From assembly GCA_030077755.1 (NCBI GenBank), contig JAQJZZ010000011.1, positions 744,001 through 808,000 of the forward strand: 64,000 bases of DNA, given 5' to 3'. Positions within the stretch are counted from its first letter, which is position 1. Every line of letters begins with the position of its first letter. This document shows positions 34,365 through 47,702 of this stretch, in pieces. The notes under the pieces are model-generated. The model was not told the origin of the DNA. It saw nothing but the letters and a program-made list of their open reading frames with translations, and made no database searches. This DNA is from Filosporella fistucella (taxonomy: Eukaryota; Ascomycota; Leotiomycetes; Helotiales). The position numbers were made by a program, and so were the translations under genes.

Positions 34365-36360
34365 ATGGACAATATCGAGAAAGACGAACAATTAGTCGGC
34401 AAAACCTTCGAGGAGTATTCCGACTTGGAAATATTTTACGTACTGTTTATGGCGCAGTGTGGGCAGGGATTTCATATCATGAAATTGAGCGATGGGGATT
34501 CGTCAGTATACAGCGAGCGACTGCCGACATACAAAATCTTGAACGACTTCCAAGCCTGCTCCAGATTCTTCTTTGCCTGTCAGCAGGGTAATAGTAATTC
34601 TCGAATCGCTTCAAACCCAAAAGTCAAAAGATTCTGTGGGAAAGGCTACATAGGCTCGACCAGATTGCCGACCGAGACGAGACGATATCCATAAAACATT
34701 TGTTGGATTATATGAAAAGGAAAAGCCGCAATGTCATACCTAGCCTCGTCATGCGGTACTTGCGTGCTTCATACACCTCGCAATCTGTCCGTATGCCGTT
34801 CATTTATGTGAAATTCAATGAGATACGGCGTCTTAGTGGCGATGATTATTATGCAACATCTGACGAACTCAATGCAGAGACAGAGAGTCTGCACTTGTTC
34901 AGTGTTTTTGGATTTGCTTACAAAAATCTCTCTCGTACGGAACTTTTATAGATCGATCGGGAGGTCTCAAGAATAGCGACGAATTCTTCTACTGGAAATA
35001 TTGGACGTCTTGACCCAATTTCAGCTTGGACCAGACTTGTTCGGTTTGCACAGAGACTTACAAGTGAGCCCGAGTACGCTTTCCAATATCTCTTGGAGCG
35101 ATTCATGAGTATCGAATTTGCCTTGTGGGTGCTCTCCGGGCTTCAAACTGACGAAAACCAATTATAGAGCGTCCAAATCACTGGATCTCGCCGCAATTTG
35201 ACACACGAAATGAAAGCCTCATTCAATCCTCGCACTTTAAGATTCGAAGGTCGCTTTGGTGACGCCAACCTTTGACGCTTTGAGAGATCTCGAGGATATG
35301 AAAATGCCGATATCAATGTTGGTGAGATGGGCATTCTGATTCCCCTTAATACTCTTCGAGGATCATACCAACCAGATCAAAAATGCCGATTTTGCCTTGA
35401 ATAAATACCAAGGCGGCATCCACTTCCCACAGGAGAAAATCACACAAACATGCAAGTACGACATAAATCCATTTTGTATACAGTGCTTTCAAGCTTATCT
35501 TGCAATCCAGAATCCTAATGATTCTCGATGCCAGCAGATTTACAACTGCCAAGAAAAGTTGAATGTTGAGAGATTACAGCATTGGATGCGGCGCGAGGAC
35601 TTCATCACGTAAGTCTCTAAACCATATTCTGAATGTAATATTAGCTGTGTAATTTTCTGAAACTTATTTAGCTTCTCGGATAAGCGTTTCCGAGCGGTGT
35701 TGGCAGAGGACGAAGAATTTTTCTGGTGCTTATCGCCAACCTTTTGTGGATCAGGACAGCTCCATCCAAAATCCTGCCCACCCAAAATGCAGTGCTTAGA
35801 ATGTGGTTTTTCGACATGTACAAAGTGTGCATACGCGTGGTATCAAGGCGAGTTATGCGAAGAATACATGTTGAGAAAACCGCACAGGCTCGAAGAGATT
35901 CAGAGTGCGCAGCTCCTCCACCAACGTTTCCAGAAGTGCCCACAGTGTCCGGCCTACCATGAAAAGAATGATGGCTGTGATCAATTTACTTGTGGTCCTT
36001 GATGTATGTGATTATCCCGCTTTTCAATCTTCCGATGAGATGCTAATTCGCCAAGTTGGTTGTGGATACCAATTTTGCTGGTTATGCTTTGCACCATGGA
36101 GCGATATCATCGAGAACGGTTGGCATGCTCATCAAGACAGTGGTCTATACCAAGAACTCCGACTGCCGCCAGACGCACGGCAGAACCCTGTCTACGGGCT
36201 TGTTGGGGGGACAGAAACATGGAAGAAGTGGTTTATGATGAAGATGAAGATGAAGACGAACTTGAAGACGAGCTTGAAGGGATTGAAAACGAGATTGACG
36301 ACGAAATTGAAGCCCAAAGTGGAAATGAAAATGCTGATGACGAAGCTGAAGACGAATAGA
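34365..36360 (+). pseudogene. RBR (RING-IBR-RING) ubiquitin ligase pseudogene
   Basis: The coding signal starts at MDNIEKDEQL (34365) and shifts frame near 34600 to ILWERLHRLDQIADRDETIS. It then continues through in-frame stops TAG 34949, TAG 35165 and TGA 35273. The first RING cysteines (DQKCRFCLE, about 35386) run into TAA 35402, and the rest of RING1 (ITQTCKYDINPFCIQC) lies in another frame, a one-base deletion. A clean intron at 35609-35671 leads to the IBR part (FWCLSPTFCGSGQLH, QCLECGFSTCTKCAYAW). RING2 (KCPQCPAYHEKNDGCDQFTC) ends at an intron with weak donor GTCCTT (35995-36055), followed by GCGYQFCWLC. The acidic tail is again in a different frame. RBR enzymes pass ubiquitin through the RING2 cysteine (here likely DGC or a neighbour). 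With three stops and at least two frameshifts no full product can be made. Confidence 0.8.
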
Positions 36361-37120
36361 ACGAGTTTTGCGATATGGCGAATATACAATGTCCACATAA
36401 CCTGAGAATGGGCACTGGGAGCCAGATTTATCAAGCAGTTGGATACAACCGCATTTGAGCGCTTTCAAGATTTGGACATAGGGAAAGAAAATGTAGACAT
36501 ATCTCTTAACTTTTGACATCGAAAGCAAGCCAATATGAGTACTGTGGTCTTATCAAGCTACTTAGCAGAAATAAAAATTACAGATCGTTGAAGAAAATAA
36601 ACTAATACAAAAAGAAGTTATTGCAACTACCCACGGCACCAGCATCTCCAAAATGATTACGGGGGCGCGATTTAAGGCGAGGACGAGAACTTGGAGTCTG
36701 GCAAAGAAGAGAGTGTGTGAAAAGGCACGTCAGGCTCTTGCCATTTATATATAGCGCAGACGACTTTTCTGCTGATTCAATCTCTGGCTGGTGTCATGAG
36801 AAGCTCTTTCCTCGATGCCCTCTTGCACAAACATGTGTAGCCAAATTTTCTTCTCCACCAGCATACTGTATACCAATCCTAGCGCTTCAAGGCAACTGGA
36901 AGTCTTGACCGATGGACTGCAAACACGAAGAGAATTAGACAAAGCCAGAATCTGATCTTTGAGGCTCGCAACTATTAACAGCCGCGGCCATGGAAAATTT
37001 CCAACATTGTATTGAGACATTATGGTAGACGGTATTGTACAATCCTATGACACTGAGCTCCGTCGCTATACTCGATACACCTTTACCAACGCCCCATATG
37101 CTGCGCTAGTTATGCAAATT
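36361..37120. other. Intergenic, no gene seen
   Basis: 760 bases between the RBR pseudogene and the 3' end of the WDR59 gene. Short frames only. Confidence 0.5.
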
Positions 37121-40100
37121 TCAAAATGTCTCCTCGTTCCTCAAGCTGCTTGCTTTCTTTTTCCCTCCTGACATACTCCAATCTCCAGCACGGACTTGAC
37201 CTAGCCTTCTCAGGGTAGACGAGTATCCCCTTCCCAATCCTACTATGGGGACGTCAAGTGCTTCCCAGTCTGCTTTCTCTTCTCCTGCCCAATCATCCAA
37301 TTCTTGCCTTCCCTTGCCATGTTTCGCTCCATTCGCAGCTTCCATAAGTCTTAAACTTTCAATTGCTCCCATCATCACTTCCCAGCTCTCGACTACTCCC
37401 ATACTTGCTTGAAAGCCACAATCACAATCGCATCCGCCTGGGCACTCAGTTTCTCCTGTTTCTCTCTGATACACAGCAAGACATTCCTTGTGTGCTGCAC
37501 ATCCACATGAGAGGCAGGGCGAGAACATTGCGCTGACAGGTTCCATACATACAGTACAACGGAGCTGACGCTGCACAAATTTGCAACGCTCACAACGCCC
37601 TATAGCACCTCCTCCATGGCCTGTGGTAAGTGGTTCGAGCCGCGACTCGTGCTTCAAACAATAGCCGGTTACATCAAGAGGCTGATCTTGTAACAGCGGG
37701 TTCATGTGATCTTTCTTTCCTAGGATAATCGGGGATGGAGGGGAAGTTTCGTGAGGTGTAGTGTGAGTATCTGTCGACAATATTGATGCCGCATATGATT
37801 TATTAGACTTATTGTCCAGAATCTCCATCTCAGAAAAGTACTCCTTGAGACCATTGAATTTGAGAACCTCTAAGCGGGCTAACGGATATCCCCATGCATA
37901 AAGTAGTTCTGCGTACATCTTTCGGTAGCTCACATATAGTGATGTATGGCTGGTATCAAGTAGAGAAGTGCTCATGCATCCTTCGTCGTCGAAGGCATTC
38001 TGATTTTCCATTGTAAGACTGATTCCTGTGCAGATAGTAGGCCGCCAATCATCCTTCATGATTTCATCATCAGAGTAAGAAGACCTCTCAGTTCCTGAAT
38101 GCTCTTTAACACTACCCAGAACAGTGGTGTTGCCCCAAGTGATGGTACTTGGGGCCAAAGAGTTCAGCATATTTTCAACTGGACTAGGCCGTTTTCTGTG
38201 TGGTGTAGGGTTTGGTGGAGATGAGGATGCAGTCATTGAAAACGGACGTGATAAACTGGCAGCGAAGCTAGAAGCTAGACCTGAATTTGCGCGCCGGAAG
38301 CTGCGTGGATTATCAGGAGATGTTGACAAACTCTGCGTATGACCATTGAGAAATTCGGAGCTTGCACGGTTGGATCTCAGGGGTGGCGTCTCCCCACATG
38401 AGTATGATGCCGATGCAGGATCACTTCCCCATGCACCATTCGAAGAACCAACAGAACCATACATTCCGGACGGTGTTTGTGCTAGCTTTGGTGTAGATAC
38501 CACCGAGTTCATAGGAGTCCTTTGGTACATACTCCAAGCCGCTGCATCTGTTGGAAAGTAGTCGAGCGAGAATGCGGGTGTTTTCATTGAAAGCGGCGTC
38601 TGAGGTTGACTCATATGCAACTCTGTCAATGATGCTGCATCATCTGCTTGAGGCTCACTGAATATACATGAGAGCATAGCCAGCATTTGAACATCTGCGA
38701 TGCTTTCAAAGTATTTGAACAAGTCACTGATTAGCCTTTTGGCCATAGGGCTGTTTCCCCACTTGACACGTCCGGAAAGGCTGTTGCGGTGATTGTCTGA
38801 GCCAAATGAAAGATCAATTCCACTGTCAGACCCACTATTGCTACGATTGCGTTTGACGAGATCCTTAGCTATAACAAGTATTGGTTCGTGGCGGTGAGTC
38901 TGATCCAGAACCTCTAGCGGAACCTCATTATGCAACAGCAGTGAAGCATATCTCCAAACATCGGCGAGATCCAGAAATCCGTGCGCTTCAGCAGTATTTG
39001 CATTGTGTTCACAAACGTCCGGCCCATCCCCGAATATGGCATAATCCTTTGCAAGCTCCAATTTGGAAGGCAGTAGATCGCTAATATCGTAGAGAGCCAC
39101 AACATTTTTGGGTTTCAAGCCTTTTGATCTGCCAAGCCCAGTTCCCGTCCCCGTACCAGTGCCTGTGCCTGTCCCAGCAGCACTGGACCGCTGTGATAGA
39201 ATTGTGGGCGAGCCCTTTCTATTAGGTCTACGGCCAGGTCCACGGAAATAATCCGACATGGAAAATCGAGCAATCCTGAATTGAGAGGAATCAGAATCGC
39301 TCGATGAAGAAGCGCTAGAATTATCCGGATCATCTGAATCTGTTTTGCTTTCGGACGCAAGAGATATGGTTTTTATTCGTGGAACAGGAGAGCTTTGCAG
39401 TTCGCGCAATCGTCCAAAGGCGCCAAATCCTGGTGATGTTTTTGAACGAGCATTGTTTTGAGCGACTAAAGTTTCTAATAGCGACTTTACTTTATCCTCC
39501 TTAGGTGGGAAAAAGCATGCCAACTTGCCATTTCGAGCAAAACGAGCACCGCAAAGTCGGTGAAGAGGTACATTTGCATTAAAACCAGCTGGCCCAATAG
39601 CAGGATTGCCTGACAGTTCTTGAGACATCATCGCCGAAGCACCAGTTGGGATATCCGTGTCTTCGTCGTCACTCGAACTTTCATCTGCCAGAGCATCCAG
39701 ATCATCCATGTCGAGAGGCTCTTTGAAAAATGTAGTACTCGCCTCTAGATCAACTTCTCCAAGCAAATAGCAACAGATAGCTTCTAGGCAGCCCTGCTTA
39801 CGGGTAACAAAACCTGCGGCGATCTGCTGAACTTCTCGTTTGAGCCGACTGTAAGTATCATCCGGCATCAAATGCGTTTTGGCCAACGTAAAACTCGGAG
39901 GTTTGAACTCAGGATACTGCTCTGGAAATACGATTGTGACTTTGGTGTAGATAGGGGACTCATCTTCTCCCCACGGTCCATTCATTGAGGCAACAACTGT
40001 CCGTTTGTCCATATTGACGTCATCAAATGTAATTTTGGGAAGTTGATCATGAATACGGATGATTTCATCGTGAAGTGACTCTGGAGCGTCCCAATCATTA

Positions 40101-41612
40101 TCTTCAGAAAACTCTGGATGAAGCAATGACAAGCGTCTAGAAGTCTGCCGCTTTAATTGCGAAGTCCCATTATCATGCTTGTTGAATTTGATCCCACTCA
40201 TCCAGCCAATCTGTCTTTGATTCTGGTCATCGGTTTTCGCGGATTTATCTTTTCCCTTCATTGTCGGTGGTCTCATCATCATGTGAGTCCGAGTATTATG
40301 TGGCAAGGTCATCTTTCTCATCCCAGCACTTAAGGCACTAACCTTCAAACCTGCGCTCCCTGGTCGTGGCCCGGTAATGGTAGCAGATTTTTTATCTGAT
40401 GTTGAGTTTTCAACTGTACGAAACGTTTTGTAAGCTGCTCCTTTTCGGGTCACATTCAACCGCTTTCGGACTTGCGTGCCCTTAACATAACCTACGCCTT
40501 CGAGTGTGGCAGCATCCACTTGTTGCAAGCGTAAGGTATTGTCCTCCCCCCAAGATACGAGTTGAAATTCTCGGTTATCCACGCCATCGTCTGTGATTCC
40601 ACCTCGACTGCGCCAAAGGAACTCCTTCACTTTGTGATTACCATGACCTGGAAAAGTAGCTACTGGCTCTGCGGGTGAGTCCTTTTCAGCTCCACCACTA
40701 AGACGGCGTTCGTAGAGATGAAGGGTTCCTGGAGTATCTTGAGGCATAGCTAACAGACCCCAGCCGAACGGAGTATGCCGGGCACGCCAGACTGGAAATT
40801 CAGTTCGGATAATCCGTTCTGGCTCATCAATATTGTTTCCATAATCCCAAAACTTGATGCTCTTGTCCAGTGAGCAAGTCACAATCCCGGTAGAGCGTGT
40901 CCTGTTCCAATCTACACCATAGATCTTCGACTCATGTGCATTGATAGATCGTAAGGGAGCAGCTCCCTTCCTATCATCCCAAATCCTCAGCCATCTGTCA
41001 TGCGAGGAAGCAAGAATATGAGAGTCCTGTCGGTTATATTTGACCTGTGTCGCTCCCGCAAACCAATCACAGAATGTGAGAACGGGCTGTCTGGGCCGTC
41101 TTAGATCCCAACAATGAACATAGCCGTCGACGGCACATGTGGCAAGCATGTCTGGATGATGGGCGGAAAAGTTGATGTCCGTAATAGCTCTTGTATGTCC
41201 ATGGAGTGTATGTTCAATAGCACCCTTGGAAGCATCTTCCTGCATATTCAAATTCCAAACCAATGCTTTCTGGTTAGCAGTACTAACTACCCAATAGTCT
41301 CGAACTGCGAATGGTGACCATTGAACATCAGCAACTAGCCAAGGAAGGCCATGTCGAAGATGGCGAGGAGGATTCAAGGGAGAGTCGAGGTCTATGATAT
41401 CTAAACCATCGGTTCTACAAAGCAATGTCAGTCAGATGATAAATGATCCAGCTTGAATGGAATTCTTACGAGGCCAGCGCGACGTCTCGCCCAGAAGGGG
41501 AGATGGTGGCAGATCCAACCTTTCGCGGGACTTGGATTGAAACATCCTGTTCAAAGGTTGTGCTATCAAAGGCAGACTTTATAGTCTTACTCTTCCTTGT
41601 CTCTTCCATCAT
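37121..41612 (-). CDS. WDR59: WDR59/Mtc5 (Sea3)-like subunit of the SEACAT/GATOR2 complex
   Basis: Exons 41612-41470 and 41414-37121 give 1478 residues; the 55-nt intron (GTAAG..TTTGTAG, phase 2) joins GRDVALAS to TDGLDIIDL. Domains: WD40 propeller, residues about 20-380 (LPWLVADVQWSP, HTRAITDINFSAHHPDMLAT, DKSIKFWDY); RWD domain about 480-590 (LHDEIIRIHDQLPKI, VTIVFPEQYPEFKPPSF); a long Ser-rich disordered middle with a Gly-Thr dipeptide run near residue 800; and a C-terminal zinc RING-like domain about 1300-1400 (RCERCKFVQRQLRCTVC, FSPCLSCGCAAHKEC, CPGGCDCDCGF). WD40-RWD-RING order is specific for WDR59/Sea3, a vacuole-membrane-associated activator of TORC1 in amino-acid signalling. It is divergent from Ubc13 with a 600-bp shared intergenic region. 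The start could also be 41609. Confidence 0.92.
39136..39186 (-). repeat. Gly-Thr coding microsatellite inside WDR59
   Basis: Imperfect CCNGTN repeats encode about six Gly-Thr dipeptides in the disordered centre of the protein. Codons vary, so the run is older than a fresh slippage tract. Confidence 0.7.
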
Positions 41613-42212
41613 TGCAGCGTACGCTATCTCGCATCATCCTTTTCTAACTCCTCAAGTTGCAGTCTGCCAAGTGAAGATATGCGCCTTTCCGTCGTGCATA
41701 TTTGCAGCGCAAGAGGAACGGGAATGCAGTTGAATTATGGATATGACGAAACCATTGCAAGCGACAACAAGCAAATGGATGAGAATTTTGCGGATAGTGG
41801 TGGAGAAATATAGCTCGATGTCTCTTATATGAGATGCAGATGCAAGAGCGTCTGTTCTGGGCGCACGGAACTTACCGCAGCCCCTGCTCAACCAAAATCA
41901 ACGACCTTGAAGCCTTATTAGATTTACAAGTTCGCCGCGATACTATTCATAACTGAGAGAAGGGATATCTGCGGATTTTATTCGATTTCCCGGAATATCG
42001 AGGATTCACGCTATACCTGTTTGAGGTTATTCCCAAGGTTATTAGCGTCTCTCCTCTAATCTGGAAATTCGACCTCCCCCACCAAGCTCCTTCCAAATTC
42101 CTTATCGCCCTCAGTATCACGGCCTTTAACCCGCTTGACCCAATATCTTCCACCCGGGGGATCACTTTGTGTGATCAAACAAAGTGCGTAGCTTGTGTGG
42201 CAGATCTGCAAG
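41613..42212. promoter_or_regulatory. Divergent intergenic region of WDR59 and Ubc13
   Basis: 600 bases between the two divergent start codons; it must contain both promoters. No specific element could be assigned. Confidence 0.5.
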
Positions 42213-42827
42213 ATGGCAGGACTCCCAAAGCGGATCATTAAAGAGACTGAGAGGTTGATGGCAGAGCCGTAAGTTATTGCGAGTGCGCTCAAAGTCCCTA
42301 CTAATACAGTTTTTCAGTGTACCAGGTATTAGTGCCGTCCCTCATGAAGACAACCTACGATATTTCGACGTTTCTATCCATGGACCAACTCAGTCTCCAT
42401 ATGAAGGTTCGATACAGCCGCTCGAATCACAGCCTCCCTATACTTACTATTGCAGGCGGCATCTTCAAGCTGGAGCTTTTCTTACCAGACGACTATCCAA
42501 TGACCCCTCCAAAGATCAGATTCTTGACCAAGATTTATCACCCCAACATCGACAAGCTTGGCCGCATCTGCTTGGACGTTTTGAAGAGTATGTTTGGAAC
42601 ATACACCATATACCGTATCCCATTATTCGATCGCAACTAACATATTTACAGGCAACTGGTCCCCTGCGCTGCAAATCCGAACCATTCTACTTTCAATTCA
42701 AGCCTTACTTGGTGCTCCCAATCCCGATGACCCACTTGCCCCAGAGGTAGCAAAACGATGGAAGGAAGATGAACAAGCGGCTATCGCAACAGCCAGGGAA
42801 TGGACCAGAACACATGCTATGACTTAG
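42213..42827 (+). CDS. ubc13: Ubiquitin-conjugating enzyme E2, Ubc13 type
   Basis: Exons 42213-42268, 42318-42406, 42456-42587 and 42652-42827 give 150 residues, the usual Ubc13 length. Introns are 49, 49 and 64 nt with good borders. Features are the N-terminal helix [32 protein letters not shown], the [19 protein letters not shown] loop, [16 protein letters not shown] with the catalytic cysteine at about residue 87, [18 protein letters not shown] and the tail [11 protein letters not shown]. Ubc13 pairs with an Mms2-type variant to build Lys63-linked ubiquitin chains in error-free DNA damage tolerance. The catalytic His-Pro-Asn and Cys are intact. Confidence 0.96.
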
Positions 42828-45370
42828 CACAGTTCATATTTCACGAATGATGACATGGGAGATGAATTATGCAAGTTTCAGGAGCGATTTCGAGTGCGAT
42901 GAAGAAATCGAAAGGTGTTCACAATAGACAAGGTTTGACCACTGTGCATGGTTGACTTCCTTGGTGGCTAGCAAGGCTTTAGAAATCTGACGAAGCTCAG
43001 AACAAGAAAGTAGCAATCTCAGAGATGAAATCGAAGATCATACTTGCGTCTTCGTTTCATATACTTACCTTGCAAAGAGCAACTATGGCTCAAACCTTGT
43101 ATCGATACACAAATTTGGCACTGTTCCACCCCGAATTGATCCCAAGTGGGATAGCAGAGTGACTGTGATGCGCTACGACTGTTGCTTATGGCTACAACGG
43201 ATATGCTTTATTTCCTTCTACAAACTTGTACATGGGAACGCTCTCTGCACTACACTCGTCTACATCATAGCCAGTGTTCTGCAACGTCTTCGTTAACAAT
43301 GCTATACTAGGCGAAAATGTTCTGCATGTGGAAACTGCATGTGGAAAGCTGCTGCCCATGTCTCTACGCAAAAGGTGCAGGGACATCATATAGAAACAAC
43401 TGAGGAAATTCATCGCTCCACCATTAAGTCCCCTTGATCAAGTTCCCGATTTTTTGGCTGTCTTTTGTCTTGCCTGCACCACCACCACTAAAGTCGAGCG
43501 TCTGTCCGAGTCTCTCCGAGACACTGTGCCCCCAGTAAGGTTTTGGGTTCATACCGGTACCAAGGTCTTGGGATGCAAATCCTGATGAACAGAATTGGAT
43601 ATTGGACACTGAGATCTAGCCAACTACCAACGACTATTACCACTAGCTCAGCATCACATCCCTCGTACTCTTGAATGCGACTGGCCCCCTTCTGCAGAAA
43701 ACCCAAGCCCCGAAAGGCTCTATCCGCATGTTAGTGGCACAGCTGAAGTTAAAGCTTCCTCGGACCACCGAGGCTGTTCAGGCGACAGTAACGTGAGGTT
43801 TCCTCAGTCTCAACATGGATATGTGTTTTTGAACGTGATCTCGAATTCTTTGAAAGCTCTGGCGACATGGCTTCTTCTGTAAAGCCAAGACGATAATGAA
43901 GAGTTCATGGTGTGCTCATCTACAGCCCGACTGGACAATCAAGACTTGAATAGCAGTTTTCGAGCGCATCAAGCTTCGGCAAAAAGCTTTTTCTCTATCC
44001 TCAAACCCTTCGAATTTTCTTGTGTAGATTATCCGTGGACTATCTATCGCACCGAAGCCTGTGACCAATTTCTTTTTTCAGGCAACAGTTGCACTCAGGG
44101 ACTGGGTATAATTCAATATACTCTCCTCGGACCGCAACGTATAAGAGCATAATGTTGATGCCATCAACCTGGCTCGTTTTAATATCACAAATTACCAAGC
44201 AATCGGTGAATGACAGGATTGGCATGAGGCCATTCCCTCGCTCTCTTTGATCAAAAGATTTGACATTTTCTCACTCGCTATCAATATACTCCAAATTTAA
44301 GACGAGCGTGAGATTCATGGGGAATTTCGGAGTCACTATATGCATTTTAACAACGGTTGTTGGTCAGTAAGAATCGAACGGTGACGGACCACTTCTCCAT
44401 AAATTAGCATCATTAAGCTTCCTTTCCTGGTGCTAGTCAATGCAGATCGGCGCTCTCCAGACTGCTTGTTTGCACATTCCCCGCGATTTAGTGGCGTCTC
44501 CTCCACGCCAGCCGAGGTCCTTTACCGAGAGTTTACCAGTGCATGGCTAGGCCAACCTAATTTCCTCACTGTCTCGGAGTGAGTACATCGAGACGTTGTA
44601 TCAGCATTGTTTGTGCTCTTTGGCTTTGTATAGCTCACCGTCGCACATGCAGTAGATATAAATCGCGATCGTCTAGAGTTCTGATATCCAGGTTCTGTTC
44701 TCAAATCTGTGCGTCCGAAGTCCAAATTCCTTGTTTTAGTTTTATGGAATTTATGTTACAAGTCGTCGGAATTTGCCAGGCTTGTCCTCGCCATGTTGAG
44801 AAGTATGACAGTATGAGAGCCTCCAGACTCTCTGTATTGTTGGCAATATATGCCGATTTGAACCTTGAATTGATCTATCCACCTTCAACGAGTCGCATCT
44901 AGCTGGGGTCTCCACGCTAAACTTGTTATCGTTCTTCATTCAGCGCTTCATTTTCAGAGGAAGTACCTCGGAGCTCCTCCAATTTAAACCAAATGAAGCT
45001 AGGCGCCACAATCCAGAACGTGAAAAGGTGCCAAGGCAGAATGGCTTACGCACCATAATTCACGCTGTCACATTCACATCTTCGTTCAACAGGTAGTATT
45101 TGTGAGTTGCTCCGTGAGTTGCTCCACCAAGCTAGTGCTCCTCAGTCTGGGGAAAATCATAGCCCTAATTTGTGCAGGCAACCCCCTCCTTCCCCAACTA
45201 AGCGGGGCCGGGCCAGTCTATGGACTATCATCGAAAAGTAGAATATAATGATGGTCTGCCCTGATCAGTGGTTCCTTCACCAGTGATACTTGTCCCTCTC
45301 TTGTTGCATTTAATTTGTACATATATTCTCAATTTCATAACGAGAAAGATCAAACCGAAATCGCCACAAA
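42828..45370. other. 2.5-kb gene-free stretch
   Basis: Short frames (for example 43192-43413, 43907-44152, 44579-44902) lack domain-like sequence. No RNA gene, repeat or element was identified. Confidence 0.5.
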
Positions 45371-47309
45371 ATGGAGCAACACCGTTCAGCGCCAGTCGGC
45401 GGCCACTCACCGCCATCATCTTTGGATAAGGAGGCTCCTATCGATTCAAATCAGCATTTGGAAACTATCAGAACAGTTTCTAGAGTTCCAGGCAACAGCC
45501 ACTATTATGAGAAAGACGGACTAAGAACCTATGGCGACGACCAAGATCATGACCATGAACCTCCTGTGAGTTGGGAGTCTTGTAGTCAGGGAAGGGCAAT
45601 ACTGACATTCCTTCAGATGACTATAAATCGATTGATGTCGTTGATAGCAATGGCTTTCTTATGGACAGGCTCACAAATTCCAGTGTACTTATTCGGTATG
45701 TCCGAGTTATCTCAGGCGTAGTTCTCTTGCTAATGCAGAATAGGTGGAATTCCTCCATATATTTACGGAGAACTTGGAGGAACCGATCGCTGGGTCTGGT
45801 TTGTGCTTGCGAACTTGCTCGCTCTTGCTGCTGTCTGCCCCTTTGTCGGTGCTTTGTCAGATCTTGTCGGTAGACGATGGGTGGCCATTTCAGGTGGTCT
45901 CTTCATCGTTATTGGAATGATCGTTTGCTCAACTGCACATACTATGAATACATTCATTGGTAAGACTTACTTCAGCCAAATATCATTATTGCTTTACTAA
46001 CTGGCAACGTTCAGCTGGAATGGCTCTCGCAGGAGTTGGTGCCGGAATCAACGAATTGACAGCGCTGGCCGCTACCTCCGAACTTGCTCCCACCGCAAAG
46101 CGAGGAAAATATGTCGCCGTACTCATCTTCACCATCGTTCCATTCTGTCCGTCCGTTCTCTGGGCTCAATTGATCGCCTACCACTCAACCTGGAGATACG
46201 TCGGCCTCTTCTGCGGTGTATGGGCATTCATCGGAGTTGTCATGACATTCATCTTCTACTACCCTCCACCACGAGTCAACTCCACCGGTCTCTCAAACAA
46301 GGAAATCATCACTCAAATCGATTTCGTCGGCGGTTTCCTCTCCATCGCCGGTATGATCTTGTTCATCGCTGGTCTCTTGTGGGGAGGCTACCAATACTCC
46401 TGGACATCCGTACACACGCTTGTCCCACTACTCCTCGGAGCAGCCTTACTCGTCGCATTCTGTTTCTGGGAAATCTACGGCGCGAAATATCCCATGTTCC
46501 CATCCAGACTCAAGAAAGATCCCCGTATCCTCGCTCTCACTCTAGTCATCACCTTCATCTCCGGCGCAAACTTTTTCTCCGTCCTTCTCTTCTGGCCTAC
46601 ACAAGCTTTCAATGTCTACGGCCATGATCCAATCGGTGTCGGAATCAGAGGAATGCCAATCGGGTTTTCCATTCTCGTAGGGGCCTGTATCGTTCTCTGG
46701 CTTCTCTCTGTTTTCCGCGGCCACAACCGCGCTCTCATGATCATCTCATCCTGCATGATGACTGCCGGCTGTGGAGCCCTTGCTGCCGCTCGTCTGGATA
46801 ACATCAACGCCGTATACGGAATCCTCGTTGTAGCTGGTCTCGGAATCGGTGGTATCGTCGTTCCTGCCTCAATCATCACTACCATCATCTGTCCCGACGA
46901 TCTCATCGCTACCGTCGCAGCTCTCACACTCGCTATTCGTGTCATTGGCGGCGCAATCGGATATACAACCTACTACAACGTATTTTACAATAAATTTGTT
47001 CCTAAGCTCTCGGTCGCTATCGCTATCGCCTGCGTAAACAACGATATTTTCGATCCTCTGGTCATCAGAGAAGCCGCCGAGCTTACAGGCGCCAGTTTGA
47101 TTGATAATATCTTGCATTTGCCAGGTGTAGACGGTAATCTCACGATCTGGAACGAGATTGTGCGTGCGGGGCAAGAATCATATGCTTATGCTTATCCTTA
47201 TGTGTATTATGCGTCTATTGCATTCGGAGCGGTAAGCATTATTGCTAGTGCTTTCATGGGGGATATTAGTCAGTATATGGATGATCATGTTGCTGTTGTT
47301 ATTTATTAG
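45371..47309 (+). CDS. MFS transporter, TRI12-like drug/metabolite efflux family, 4 exons
   Basis: Exons 45371-45565, 45617-45695, 45744-45959 and 46015-47309 give 594 residues. Introns are 51, 48 and 55 nt. A hydrophilic N-terminus of about 65 residues precedes roughly 14 membrane segments, starting TINRLMSLIAMAFLWTGSQI. The MFS motif GALSDLVGRRW lies between segments 2 and 3, with PPYIYGELGGTDRW before it and GVGAGINELTALAATSELAP after. Late segments include GYTTYYNVFYNKFVPKL and the end YASIAFGAVSIIASAFMGDIS. The pattern matches the fungal TRI12 family (related to siderophore and trichothecene transporters), acting at the plasma membrane. No biosynthetic cluster genes are nearby, so its cargo is unknown and a role as a toxin pump should not be assumed. 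Confidence 0.9.
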
Positions 47310-47702
47310 TTGGATATTGGTGAGTTGAGTGGAAACGGGGAAGCTAGGAAGGGAGGTTTGATGATTGATGTGGGTATGGGATTTTCATGATGGATTTAAC
47401 GGCATACCGGCCTTTTTATAGGGAAGATCAGAATACAGTACCTTTGAAGAATTACAGATTGCCTAATTTTAGGCCCTTTATGTGTTGAGATAGTGCTCTG
47501 AAGTTGTACCGTAGAATTATCAGTGACTGTCCCTTCCCCCTACCTGGCTGCTTCGAAAACAATACCGTGATGCAGTTCAAGGTCTAGATCTGCTCTAATG
47601 CTTCTCAGCGGGATCCTAATACAAAAACTTTGGTATTGTACAATTTCATTATCATTATAGTAAAATGACTATCTCCTCCACACCAACCGTCATCCTTTCC
47701 TA
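47310..47702. other. Intergenic, no gene seen
   Basis: 3' flank of the MFS gene; nothing supportable. Confidence 0.4.

Noticed and set aside
41443..41733. 96-codon + strand frame
   Set aside because: Overlaps exon 1 of WDR59 on the opposite strand; shadow frame.
45371..47309. Secondary-metabolite cluster around the TRI12-like transporter
   Set aside because: No polyketide synthase, terpene synthase, NRPS or tailoring enzyme lies in the neighbouring genes.
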